This document shows positions 13,949 through 21,718 of a stretch of DNA of 23,852 nucleotides, piece by piece (position 1 is the first letter of the stretch; the number at the start of each line of letters is the position of its first letter). Location: the NCBI GenBank assembly GCA_024680835.1, contig JAILBP010000041.1, forward strand, positions 1 to 23,852, given 5' to 3'. The notes under the pieces were generated by a model. That model did no database searches, was not told the origin of the DNA, and was given only the letters and a program-made list of their open reading frames with translations. Both the position numbers and the translations under genes were made by a program. The stretch comes from RGIG6904 sp024680835 (GTDB lineage: Bacteria; Bacillota; Clostridia; Lachnospirales; Lachnospiraceae).

Positions 13949-14863
13949 TCAGTGAGAGGCAGCGCACTTAGGACACGCATGCCGGTCTCCCGTCTCCGAT
14001 GGTTTTACCATCAATATTGTCCTTTTAAGACCTGGGCATGTGAGGGTGGAATGATATCTGTCTCCATAATCCGTCACATATATCAGCTGCATGATGGTCG
14101 CCTCCTTACCGCAGGTTTCACATGCCTTGTATTTGCCTCCGGATTTATTTCTCAATGTCAACATATCCGTCCATGAAACCGCGCGTATGGTAAGATCCAA
14201 ATACGGGCAGTCCGTCCTGTTATGATAAGCTGTCCCGGTGGGAGTAATATAAACCCATTGACTGTCATCGGTTGTGTTGGTAACCCTGTCACCTATCCAC
14301 TTCGCCGACACAGCATTTTGTGTAATGGTGTAGGCTTTAACTCCAAACACCGTTATCGGAAGCTTTACCCTGTAAACCGCTGCAAGCTTAATATCTCTTC
14401 CCTCAAGGTCAGACTCTGCCAGAGAAATCCCCAAACTCCCGAACTCAATAAACCTGTCCGGACACCCATACTCTGACAACTTGGCATGAAACAGGACCGT
14501 GGCTTCCGCCATGTTAACAAAATCTCCCTTGTCCGAAGTATCCTGCTCTTTATAAGCGGAAAAAGCCATAAATCTGGCAGTGTATGACAGTGCCTGTCCC
14601 ACACCGGATTGTATTTCCATCACCCTGAAATGAAACAACAGAAACACTGCGAAGCATACAAACAGAGGCAGAACCACCATGGTCTCTATCAAAAATGACG
14701 CCTTCCTTCGATATGCATGACAGGATGCCCTTTTATTTCCGGCAGACAGCAGATGGCGCGCTTTGCGATTATTTGGAGAGAAGGCCGCAAAGCAGCTGCC
14801 CAAGAAAAAATGCAAGTGAGGAGTTTTATTTTGTTGTTCAAAAGACATAATGTGAAAAATCAT
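13949..14863 (-). CDS. TadE-like pilus protein with two C-terminal zinc-knuckle-like repeats
   Basis: This 304-aa predicted pseudopilin-like surface protein carries RRKASFLIETMVVLPLF, a class III signal with predicted cleavage A55/S56 and Glu at +5 (E60). A hydrophobic helix to about residue 78 and a TadE/G-like soluble part (about 80-200) follow. The C-terminus has two copies of a Y-H-x4-C ... C-x2-C motif: H214, C219, C248, C251, then H271, C276, C297, C300. The 55-residue leader is unusually long. The ATG at 14863 has only a weak ribosome site, and no better start lies before the signal. A perfect 17-bp inverted repeat flanks this start region. Confidence 0.75.
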   Translation of the reverse strand: MIFHIMSFEQQNKTPHLHFFLGSCFAAFSPNNRKARHLLSAGNKRASCHAYRRKASFLIETMVVLPLFVCFAVFLLFHFRVMEIQSGVGQALSYTARFMAFSAYKEQDTSDKGDFVNMAEATVLFHAKLSEYGCPDRFIEFGSLGISLAESDLEGRDIKLAAVYRVKLPITVFGVKAYTITQNAVSAKWIGDRVTNTTDDSQWVYITPTGTAYHNRTDCPYLDLTIRAVSWTDMLTLRNKSGGKYKACETCGKEATIMQLIYVTDYGDRYHSTLTCPGLKRTILMVKPSETGDRHACPKCAASH

Positions 14864-14894
14864 TTTCTTATCATCACGGGCATCCTGTCATGCA
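14714..14894. repeat. 17-bp perfect inverted repeat flanking the TadE-like start
   Basis: TGCATGACAGGATGCCC (14714-14730) is exactly inverted as GGGCATCCTGTCATGCA (14878-14894). The 147-bp intervening segment carries the start codon and first 44 codons of the gene at 13949-14863. One arm is coding (codons 45-50) and the other lies in the intergenic gap. It could be a long-range RNA stem or an inversion substrate; no recombinase gene is seen in the window. Confidence 0.85.
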
Positions 14895-14924
14895 CACCGC
14901 GGATGGGGCATGACATCAATCAGA

Positions 14925-16472
14925 TCATTCCGGCCGTTGCGGCATATAAGTCTGAACCGTATTCTCTTCTATCTGAAATCTTCCTTTCCGGACATTTCCC
15001 ACAGATACAAACCCCAGAAAAACACGGTCAAAAGAAAAAGCATAATCAGCCTTTATAGCCACAACGGCATTATCCATACAGAAATCGTTGTCTCCACAGG
15101 ACTTCCTGTAATTTTGTTCAATAAGATCCATGGTCCTGAAGGATAGTGTCCTGCGGCTCTTAAGATATATGAGTTTCTGAATATACTCCTCATAATCCGC
15201 GCCGTTTTCACAGTTCAGTGCGCATGCATCGCCGGACAGAACCGTGGAAATGCTGTCTACATCAGTAGTCCAGTGGACAGAATCCTTTATCCATGAAATC
15301 TTTCGGCCTGCCATGAGAGCCCTTATATCCAATATGCTCTCGACAAAAGCCCACGAGGCCAGTATCCCCTGCTCAAGCGCTGCTACTGCTGCCTCGCCCA
15401 CACCTGTGGGCGCCAGGATCGCCGCTGCGAGAGCAAGAGCTTCCTCCTGTTTTATGCTATCGCTTTCCAGATATAACATGTTTGCCGCTTCTCTTATCAA
15501 TAAGAGCTCTGCAACAGCTTTTTTCAGGTTTTCAATATCACTTGTCTTACCTCCCAGAATATACTCCAGTTCATAATCCAGGCCGTGCTCCATGCCGGGC
15601 CTTTTATTCTTCCCGTAGCAACTGAAATGCTCGCTGATATAGTTGTTAAATACCGCAATATCTATCCAGTCCTGTTCAAACACCGCCCTCATGTTTCCAT
15701 GGTTTTTGAACCGCTCCGACACCCTCTCAAAATATGGTATCCGTTTTGATGACAGTACTGTTCCCCGTGGAACAACCAGACTTATCACGCTGCTGCGTTT
15801 GAACCTGTCGTATGTATCGACCGGATTTGGCGGAGGTTTCGCACCCTCGTACGTATCATCCATGGCTTCATGATCCGTACTGTTTTCTCTCTCCTCCCTC
15901 GCAGCTTTTTTCTCTTCTCTGACAGTCTCCTTGGAATCGGATATAACCTCGTCCACCGATGGCATATTTTCGATCTCCTCCTCGGACTGCGACAGTCTGT
16001 CATATATATCCTGTGCTTCCGTGAGCAGCATCATGGAACTCCACGAGCTCACTGCCAGTTTTCTGAAAGCCTCTCCACTGTTATCCGTTGCCAGCATATA
16101 CTCTGTGACCTGCGCGTTCTCCACACGCATTCGGAAAAAATTCTTCCCGTTTCCGAAGAAGCTGTCATCATAAGGATCAAGATTCAGAGTGCTGTACCTG
16201 AGCAGTTTCTCATCCATCTTCGATATACTCAGTTCTCCTTCACCAAACCCGCCGTTCAGCAGGAAAACATCATAATTTTTGAAGATCCAGTCCGAGTATC
16301 CACTTAACACAGACTCTGCCGCCGAAATCGATACCTGTGTGGCAAGCCCTTTCATACCGTGTACTCTTGCAGACTCCAACAGGGCAAATATCAGGGAGGC
16401 TATCAGCATCATGGAGAGCGATGTGAATACCGTCATACTGCCCTTCGCATTATGAGCTGACCGTGCTGACAT
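14925..16472 (-). CDS. DUF5702-type pilus-associated membrane protein (TadG-like position)
   Basis: The 515-aa protein is anchored by an N-terminal segment, GSMTVFTSLSMMLIASLIFA (about 13-32), after a short basic leader, as in DUF5702 proteins of Firmicutes Tad clusters. The rest is a large exported domain with an acidic/charged low-complexity region (EEKKAAREERENSTDHEAMD, about 190-210) and an alanine-rich stretch (EEALALAAAILAPTGVGEAA). Function is unknown, probably pilus assembly or tip. Start choice is uncertain: the ATG at 16472 overlaps the pilin gene by 23 nt. A TTG at 16490 and an ATG at 16436 with GAAGGG are alternatives. Confidence 0.72.
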   Translation of the reverse strand: MSARSAHNAKGSMTVFTSLSMMLIASLIFALLESARVHGMKGLATQVSISAAESVLSGYSDWIFKNYDVFLLNGGFGEGELSISKMDEKLLRYSTLNLDPYDDSFFGNGKNFFRMRVENAQVTEYMLATDNSGEAFRKLAVSSWSSMMLLTEAQDIYDRLSQSEEEIENMPSVDEVISDSKETVREEKKAAREERENSTDHEAMDDTYEGAKPPPNPVDTYDRFKRSSVISLVVPRGTVLSSKRIPYFERVSERFKNHGNMRAVFEQDWIDIAVFNNYISEHFSCYGKNKRPGMEHGLDYELEYILGGKTSDIENLKKAVAELLLIREAANMLYLESDSIKQEEALALAAAILAPTGVGEAAVAALEQGILASWAFVESILDIRALMAGRKISWIKDSVHWTTDVDSISTVLSGDACALNCENGADYEEYIQKLIYLKSRRTLSFRTMDLIEQNYRKSCGDNDFCMDNAVVAIKADYAFSFDRVFLGFVSVGNVRKGRFQIEENTVQTYMPQRPE

Positions 16473-16662
16473 TTTCGGATATACTCTCAAAGATACTGTT
16501 CACTATCTCTGTTATCTGGTCCTTGAATATTATTACAAGTCCCACCAGCACCACGATGATCAGCACGACCTCCACAGTGCCCATTCCCCTGTCGTCTTGT
16601 ATCATTCCTGACAGAGTGTTTTTCGTCTTAAACAAAAACTCATTTAATAAATTCGTCATCAT
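16450..16662 (-). CDS. flp: Flp-type major pilin
   Basis: This is the structural subunit of the Tad pilus. From the ATG at 16662 it is 70 aa. The leader ends DDRG, and predicted cleavage before MGTVEVVLII puts Glu at +5, leaving a 44-residue mature pilin: one hydrophobic helix plus the short tail KDQITEIVNSIFESISENVS. AAGGGAG lies 5 nt upstream of this ATG (8 nt from the ATG at 16659). A further in-frame ATG at 16683 overlaps the upstream stop but lacks spacing for a ribosome site. It sits between the tadC-like gene and the DUF5702 gene, the usual Firmicutes order. Confidence 0.9.
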   Translation of the reverse strand: MMTNLLNEFLFKTKNTLSGMIQDDRGMGTVEVVLIIVVLVGLVIIFKDQITEIVNSIFESISENVSTVSS

Positions 16663-16679
16663 CCTGACTCCCTTCGTTT

Positions 16680-18005
16680 TCATACTTCCATTGTGAATAT
16701 CGCCGGCACGATTATCACAACTATCACCACCAGTAACGACAGCATCATGGGAACAAGCATTTTCGTGGATGCTTCCGCTCCCTTTGCCTTTGCCTGATTG
16801 CGCAGCATAATATACGCATTCTCGACTTCCCGTTCCAGCATGAGATCCAGATCCTTTCCACCTTTTCGCAGATTCTGCAGGATCATGGATATGAGCTTTC
16901 GATAAATACCGAGATCTGTATGTTCCGCAAAATGTGCCAGACTTTCTTTTTCACTCTTGCCGTCCTTTATCTGCCGGGATGTAAGCAGCATTTCTTCATA
17001 GACTGCATCCCTCTTTCTCCCGTCTTCCACTCGTTTTAAGTATGCGTTCACTATGCGTTCCCATGCCGCAGTGACCGTCATCCCCGATCCGATCAAAAGA
17101 CTGAGTGCCGACACCATCATGGGATATCCTCTCTCAAGCTCGATCTTTTTCTCTTTTGCCTTTTTCTTTTTATCTTCTCTTTTTGCCACAAATAGTCCGA
17201 CAGCAGCGAACATGCCCAAAAACAGTATGTTGTAAGTACCGCCTTTCTGTGGCAGAGACCAGTTTATGTCAATTCCGTCAATCTCCGACGGCAGACTGAG
17301 ATACTCTCCTTCACCGGCGTTTCGCATCACGAGCTCTTCATCGAGATCTTCCATGAAATCCCCGGTACTTTTCTCCGTGTCAGGGAAAGCCATAAAATAA
17401 AAAGCATGTTCAACCTGTCTGCCATCGCATTTTAGTTCTGCCGTAACCTGTATAGGAGTGCCTTCCGGAGCGATCCTGTCATCTCTCAAAGTGCCATCAG
17501 ATGCCACGACACCTGATGGCTGGAAATAATATATGGCAGAAACTTCTGCTTTTACTTTTTTTTGCGAATCACCTTCGCTATCAACCTCAATAACATAATT
17601 CTTTTTTGGATACACTTCCCCCTTTACACAATCCGGATGACCTTCCTCGCCGTAAAAGGATTCCTCCAGCATATCTATCGCGGCAATGAAGGCTTCGTTC
17701 ACCTCCGGGCCGCTCAAATGCTCATCCTCTATTCGGACGCTGTAATCCTGTTGTACTCCCTCCATTTCGAGCACAAGTTTTTGCGTGTAGGCGCCATGTC
17801 CGTGTTCTCTTCTTTCCAGCAGCACGCCGCCCTCGTCATCCGTTTCCAGTTTTTTGTCACTTCCTGCGAACCAGGATGCAAATCCCAGGAAACCTATGGC
17901 TGCACCCAGCACAAAATATATCTTCATCTCTTCCCGGAAATGAAACCTCTTCCACAGCAGAAGTGCTGTTACACACAAAATTGACAAACATACATATATG
18001 ACCAT
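16680..18005 (-). CDS. tadC: TadC-like platform protein with large extracytoplasmic insert
   Basis: This 441-aa protein is the inner-membrane platform partner of TadB. The C-terminal T2SSF-type domain runs about 285-415 (RGYPMMVSALSLLIGSGMT; ILQNLRKGGKDLDLMLERE). Membrane segments are predicted at about 1-17, 29-47, 257-274 and 416-437. The positive-inside pattern (KRFHFREEMK; KREDKKKKAKEKK) puts residues 48-256 outside the cell. Ordinary TadC proteins are about 300 aa and lack such a large exposed domain. The gene starts 2 nt past the tadB stop, with only a weak ribosome site, so coupling is likely. Confidence 0.83.
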   Translation of the reverse strand: MVIYVCLSILCVTALLLWKRFHFREEMKIYFVLGAAIGFLGFASWFAGSDKKLETDDEGGVLLERREHGHGAYTQKLVLEMEGVQQDYSVRIEDEHLSGPEVNEAFIAAIDMLEESFYGEEGHPDCVKGEVYPKKNYVIEVDSEGDSQKKVKAEVSAIYYFQPSGVVASDGTLRDDRIAPEGTPIQVTAELKCDGRQVEHAFYFMAFPDTEKSTGDFMEDLDEELVMRNAGEGEYLSLPSEIDGIDINWSLPQKGGTYNILFLGMFAAVGLFVAKREDKKKKAKEKKIELERGYPMMVSALSLLIGSGMTVTAAWERIVNAYLKRVEDGRKRDAVYEEMLLTSRQIKDGKSEKESLAHFAEHTDLGIYRKLISMILQNLRKGGKDLDLMLEREVENAYIMLRNQAKAKGAEASTKMLVPMMLSLLVVIVVIIVPAIFTMEV

Positions 18006-18007
18006 AT

Positions 18008-18814
18008 TTACACCACGATATTCATTATCTTTTCACCCAGCACATACGCTGTGCAATACACTGCCAGCGCAACCGTCATAACAAGGATCCCGGTAGGATT
18101 GTGATAGAGCACGTCAAAATAGTCCGGCGTTGAAAACCGCACATATCCTATAATGAACAGCGGCATGATATTCATGACCCTGCTCTCGTACTTTCTGGAC
18201 GAGAGTTCCGTATCTATGTCATTTTTCAACCGTAGTTTCTCTCCCATCCTGTCCGCCGTTTTCTTTATGATGTGTCCGAAATTTCCTCCGCCTCTCTTGG
18301 CAAATATGAACACCTGACAGAATGTGCTGATATCTTCACAGTCACTCCTGCTGGAAAAATCATCCAACAGATCCTCGATGGCTGCATTCATGGACATGTT
18401 TCCCACCATATGCTTTAATTCAAGATACATATCGCTGTGCCTGCCATATAAACGTTCTATCTCACTCAAAGATTCGCGAAATGCGTTCTCGATGGAATAA
18501 CCCGCATTTAAGGAAGAAGCGATGGCTAAGATCGCCTCCCTGAACTCAACGCACAGCCGGTATTTCCTTTTCTCGCGCATAACCGGCTCCCTGACCTTAA
18601 GAAGTAAAAAATACAAAGGGACTGCCAAAACCACCATATACAGACTGTCATAAAAAAGATAACCCAATACCAGTGCCAATACCACGCTTGCCGCCATGGT
18701 CTTAAGCCTGTCTGTCAGCTTAAATCTGTACCTGCGATAATCCGGCCTGCCGGAGCTTTTCCGTGTGTTTGAGTTCTCCGACTTTTTCCCAGTTTCCGTA
18801 GATCTTTCCGTCAA
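18008..18814 (-). CDS. tadB: TadB-like pilus platform protein (T2SSF domain)
   Basis: This 268-aa membrane protein works with TadA to assemble the pilus. A basic N-terminal tail is followed by two membrane segments (about 39-73). The cytoplasmic T2SSF domain is seen as FREAILAIASSLNAGYSIENA and FIFAKRGGGNFGHIIKKTAD (about 90-205). Two further membrane segments lie at about 212-230 and 240-266. The start is a TTG (18812-18814) with GGGAGGCGGGAG just upstream, which makes it overlap the end of tadA by 95 nt in another frame. No ATG nearer the tadA stop would keep the basic tail. Confidence 0.88.
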   Translation of the reverse strand: MTERSTETGKKSENSNTRKSSGRPDYRRYRFKLTDRLKTMAASVVLALVLGYLFYDSLYMVVLAVPLYFLLLKVREPVMREKRKYRLCVEFREAILAIASSLNAGYSIENAFRESLSEIERLYGRHSDMYLELKHMVGNMSMNAAIEDLLDDFSSRSDCEDISTFCQVFIFAKRGGGNFGHIIKKTADRMGEKLRLKNDIDTELSSRKYESRVMNIMPLFIIGYVRFSTPDYFDVLYHNPTGILVMTVALAVYCTAYVLGEKIMNIVV

Positions 18815-19937
18815 GTTCTCCCGCCTCCCTGAAATGGAATAAATTATTCAGCCTGACTTCGCCGTCTTCTATCCCGTCAATCTCGGCAATATCCAATACT
18901 TTTCGGCTCTTATCCCTCAGTCTTCCCAAGTGCACCAGTAGGTCAACTCCTGATGCTATCTGAGAACGTATTGCTGCTACAGGAAGGTTTTTACTGCCCA
19001 TCAAAACCATGGTTTCGAGTCTTGACACCATGTCCCGGCATGAATTAGCATGTCCTGTTGATAGTGACCCATCATGTCCTGTATTCATAGCTTGCAACAT
19101 ATCCAGCGCTTCACCGCCTCTGCACTCGCCTACTATTATCCTGTTGGGCCGCATACGAAGGGCACTGCGGATGAGATCTCTGATGGAGATCGATTCCGCT
19201 CCCTCTCCTATTACCGTTCTCGTCTCCAAACGCACGAGGTTTGGAATGTTTTTAAGCTGAAGTTCCGCTGAATCTTCTATCGTGATTATCCTCTCTGTTT
19301 CAGGAATGTACTCAGAAAGAGCATTTAAGAAAGTAGTCTTACCAGATCCGGTTCCGCCCGACAGGTAGATATTATAACCTGATACAACCATCAGTTTTAA
19401 AAATCCTGCTACCTGTGCCGAAACAGATCCGTAACTGATAAGATCATCCATCGAGATAGGATGTTTGGGAAATTTCCTGATTGTGATGGCAGACCCATCA
19501 ATAGAAATGGGGGACAGCACGATATTAACTCTGGAACCGTCGCTTAACCTTGTATCGACTATGGGGTTGGCCTCGTTTACGAGTTTATTGTTTGCCGCAA
19601 CAATTGACTGTATGGTGTCTTCCAGCTTATCCTTATCGGAAAAGCTTTTGTCCCACCTGTAAAGACGGCCGCATCTCTCATAGAATATGTCCTTAAATCC
19701 GTTGACCATTATCTCTGTAATGTCATCATCGTCTATGAGTTCCTGAAGAACATCCAGTTTTCGCAGCGAGTAAAATACCTCCGTTCTGGCTGCTCTCCTT
19801 TTTGAAAGCGAATACTTTTTTGTACCGGAGCAGATCTTTTCATCTATCAGACCCAGCACCTCCGCATCACTCATATCTTTTGTAAGATCGATCTCCTCAA
19901 GGACTTTTTCTCTTATATCCTCTGCATAAGCATTCAA
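18720..19937 (-). CDS. tadA: TadA/CpaF secretion ATPase
   Basis: This 405-aa hexameric ATPase powers Flp pilus assembly. The Walker A motif GGTGSGKTT starts at residue 194, the Asp box IITIEDSAEL is at 217-226, Walker B RIIVGECRGGEALDM at 266-280, and the His-box region TGHDGSLSTGHANS at 286-299. All are intact. An N-terminal domain with LDVLQELIDDDDITEIMVNG precedes them. The start is a TTG at 19937 with GGGAGGA 8 nt upstream; the nearby ATG is in another frame. The gene follows tadZ by 36 nt and overlaps tadB at its 3' end. Confidence 0.95.
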   Translation of the reverse strand: MNAYAEDIREKVLEEIDLTKDMSDAEVLGLIDEKICSGTKKYSLSKRRAARTEVFYSLRKLDVLQELIDDDDITEIMVNGFKDIFYERCGRLYRWDKSFSDKDKLEDTIQSIVAANNKLVNEANPIVDTRLSDGSRVNIVLSPISIDGSAITIRKFPKHPISMDDLISYGSVSAQVAGFLKLMVVSGYNIYLSGGTGSGKTTFLNALSEYIPETERIITIEDSAELQLKNIPNLVRLETRTVIGEGAESISIRDLIRSALRMRPNRIIVGECRGGEALDMLQAMNTGHDGSLSTGHANSCRDMVSRLETMVLMGSKNLPVAAIRSQIASGVDLLVHLGRLRDKSRKVLDIAEIDGIEDGEVRLNNLFHFREAGELDGKIYGNWEKVGELKHTEKLRQAGLSQVQI

Positions 19938-19973
19938 TTTATGTTTCCTCCCTGCATCTGTAAATCCTTTTTT

Positions 19974-20915
19974 TCATCTCAGTACCTCCCTCATAAACCC
20001 TGTAAAGTCGTGCCTGTCCGGGTCGCCCGACAGCAATTTCCCGGGTATCTTAAGCTCGCCGAAGCGTTCCGTAAGATCATCCCCCACAGGCATGCTTTCC
20101 CTGAACTCCTTCACATAACTGTCTCCGACGGCAGTCTCATCGGACACGCAATAAAACTTCGTGCACATTAACTGCAGAGCCCGTATACAGCCGGCATTTT
20201 CCGGAGCCTGAACCACAATACACTCATAATCCGTCTCGGACAGGATCCTTGAAAAAAGGAGTTCAAAATCATCAGCAGTAATATCCGACAAATCTTCAGG
20301 CTGACTGAATCCCGCTATTACCGCAGGTCCCGCCCTCTCATTTGATATTGCACCCGCGATCTGTCCAAGGCTTAGATCCGTGGATCTCATGTAATAGAAG
20401 AGATCTCCGGCATCGTAAGCTTCATCCTTGAATCTGAATTCAAACAACGAAAAGTTAATATAGAGTGTTTTGCACTCCTCCCCGCGCACCGATGCGAAAG
20501 CAAAAGTAAGATCAGACAGTTTATTCATGCCTCCGGGTGCGTAAAATCCGACCAGTTCCTTTTCAGAAAAAGAACTGCCGAAGCCCCTCAAGTATATGTT
20601 ACATTTCAGCAGGGTATCGTACACAGCGCTCAAAAGGTCATCCGCCGGCAAAAAACGACAAAGTATCTCTACACCGGTCAGATCCCTCCCGCTCTCGCCG
20701 AGAGAAAAGATCTTTCCGTCGCATTTTCTGTACAGGTCTTCCGTCAGGAATTCTCCCGATATAATAAATATGTCTGAGAAAAGCGTGCCGTCCGGCAGAT
20801 TATCATGATCCGTATAGAGTACCACTGGAATGTTTTCACATTTTTCTGATATGTAACTTACCAATCCGGGGCCGATAAGATTATCTATTATCGTGATACC
20901 AGGGTGAATAATCAT
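19974..20915 (-). CDS. tadZ: TadZ/CpaE-like ParA-family localisation protein, degenerate P-loop
   Basis: This 313-aa protein is the first gene of the pilus operon, in the usual tadZ place. An N-terminal receiver-like half (IPVVLYTDHDNLPDG, about 1-110) is followed by a MinD/ParA-like half. Where family members have KGGxGKT the sequence reads FYAPGGMNKLSDLTF (124-138), so the lysines and threonine of Walker A are missing. TLYINFSLFEF then matches the usual LLIDLD-type strand. The frame is open to 21050, but the -10 of the promoter lies inside that stretch. GGGGGAGG immediately before ATG 20915 marks the start, at short spacing; GTG at 20918 is possible. TadZ from Eubacterium rectale is also an atypical ParA-like protein. 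Confidence 0.72.
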   Translation of the reverse strand: MIIHPGITIIDNLIGPGLVSYISEKCENIPVVLYTDHDNLPDGTLFSDIFIISGEFLTEDLYRKCDGKIFSLGESGRDLTGVEILCRFLPADDLLSAVYDTLLKCNIYLRGFGSSFSEKELVGFYAPGGMNKLSDLTFAFASVRGEECKTLYINFSLFEFRFKDEAYDAGDLFYYMRSTDLSLGQIAGAISNERAGPAVIAGFSQPEDLSDITADDFELLFSRILSETDYECIVVQAPENAGCIRALQLMCTKFYCVSDETAVGDSYVKEFRESMPVGDDLTERFGELKIPGKLLSGDPDRHDFTGFMREVLR

Positions 20916-21006
20916 CACCTCCCCCGTAAAAAGTTTTTCTGTTGGATAAAAAACAGATCCAGGTGAAATATAAAATTTTGATTTGTCTGATTTACTTGAT
21001 GAATGC

Positions 21007-21015
21007 ATTATAGCA
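21007..21015 (-). promoter_or_regulatory. Extended -10 promoter of the Tad operon
   Basis: Minus strand TGCTATAAT, an extended -10 (TGn + TATAAT, 21007-21015). The -35 region is T-rich and unlike consensus, as extended -10 promoters allow. Transcription would start near 21000, giving a leader of about 85 nt before the tadZ ATG. It lies directly after the fliS terminator. Confidence 0.6.
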
Positions 21016-21023
21016 CAAACTTT

Positions 21024-21083
21024 AAAATAAAAAAATAGCGTATTCTGCAAGTTTTAAAAAATTTCAACTTGCAGAATACGCTA
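21024..21083 (-). terminator. Strong rho-independent terminator after fliS
   Basis: TAGCGTATTCTGCAAGTT (21036-21053) and AACTTGCAGAATACGCTA (21066-21083) form a perfect 18-bp stem with a 12-nt loop. On the minus strand it is followed by TTTTTTTATTTT. It ends the flagellin-fliS transcript 58 nt past the fliS stop and insulates the pilus operon. Confidence 0.92.
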
Positions 21084-21141
21084 AATTTGGTACAAAATAT
21101 CTTTGATCTATCTTTCGATTTACGACCTCAGACATTTCAAT

Positions 21142-21615
21142 TTATGCCCAGAAGCCTCTTGAAGGGTCTTCCTGAGACGCCTCATTCAGGTACCCTCGTC
21201 CGTAGGTCAGTCCCGCCGTGACTGCCTCGGGATGCTCCATAATGGGTTCAGATCTGTCTTCCGCTGCCGCAACCTTAAAGGCTTCGTACAGCGTCATCAT
21301 ATGTTTTTCCGCCTCTGACAGCTCAGCCTTCGAACGCTTTACCACCGCCATGGCGATCAATCTTTTGCAATAATCGTATATAGGAAAGAGGCTCTTTGAG
21401 ATCTCATATTTGAAATCCAGTGTGTCCTGAAGCTCTGTCAGTACATCTCCTGCTCTTCCGGCGTTTTCCTTAAATCCGGCAGCATCACCGGCAGAAAGAC
21501 ATTCCTCCGCTCCTTTTATATATGTGAAAAAAATGTCATATACGATCACTATCATCTGTCCACGGTTGCAGTTGGACAGGCGTCTCGTAAAATCTCTTTT
21601 CTGTTCGTCGGTCAC
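21142..21615 (-). CDS. fliS: FliS-like flagellin export chaperone
   Basis: FliS binds the flagellin C-terminus in the cytoplasm and keeps it unfolded for export. From a GTG at 21615, with GGAGG 7 nt upstream, it is 157 aa; the frame upstream to 21663 has no such ribosome site. The helical core matches the family: RGQMIVIVYDIFFTYIKGAE, RAGDVLTELQDTLDFKYE and FPIYDYCKRLIAMAVVKRS. The C-terminal tail of about 35 residues (EAVTAGLTYGRGYLNEASQE) is longer than the usual roughly 130-aa FliS. It lies 103 nt downstream of flagellin on the same transcript, the standard arrangement. Confidence 0.85.
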   Translation of the reverse strand: MTDEQKRDFTRRLSNCNRGQMIVIVYDIFFTYIKGAEECLSAGDAAGFKENAGRAGDVLTELQDTLDFKYEISKSLFPIYDYCKRLIAMAVVKRSKAELSEAEKHMMTLYEAFKVAAAEDRSEPIMEHPEAVTAGLTYGRGYLNEASQEDPSRGFWA

Positions 21616-21718
21616 TTTATATCCTCCGGATCGATCCATAGCAAACGAAAAAAGAAATCTCATTCACTATAAATGCGAATATGCACACAATTGCGATTAG
21701 AAGTGCTTCTTCTATGCA

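Noticed and set aside
14717..15058. Plus-strand open frame across the tadE/DUF5702 junction
   Set aside because: It runs antisense to two real genes, shows no family similarity and no promoter, although it includes the inverted-repeat segment.
20916..21050. 45-residue N-terminal extension of TadZ
   Set aside because: The extension overlaps the extended -10 promoter and the T-tract of the upstream terminator; GGGGGAGG marks the start at 20915.
21616..21663. 16-residue N-terminal extension of FliS starting at an ATG
   Set aside because: No ribosome site at 21663, while GTG 21615 has GGAGG at ideal spacing and gives a family-like start.
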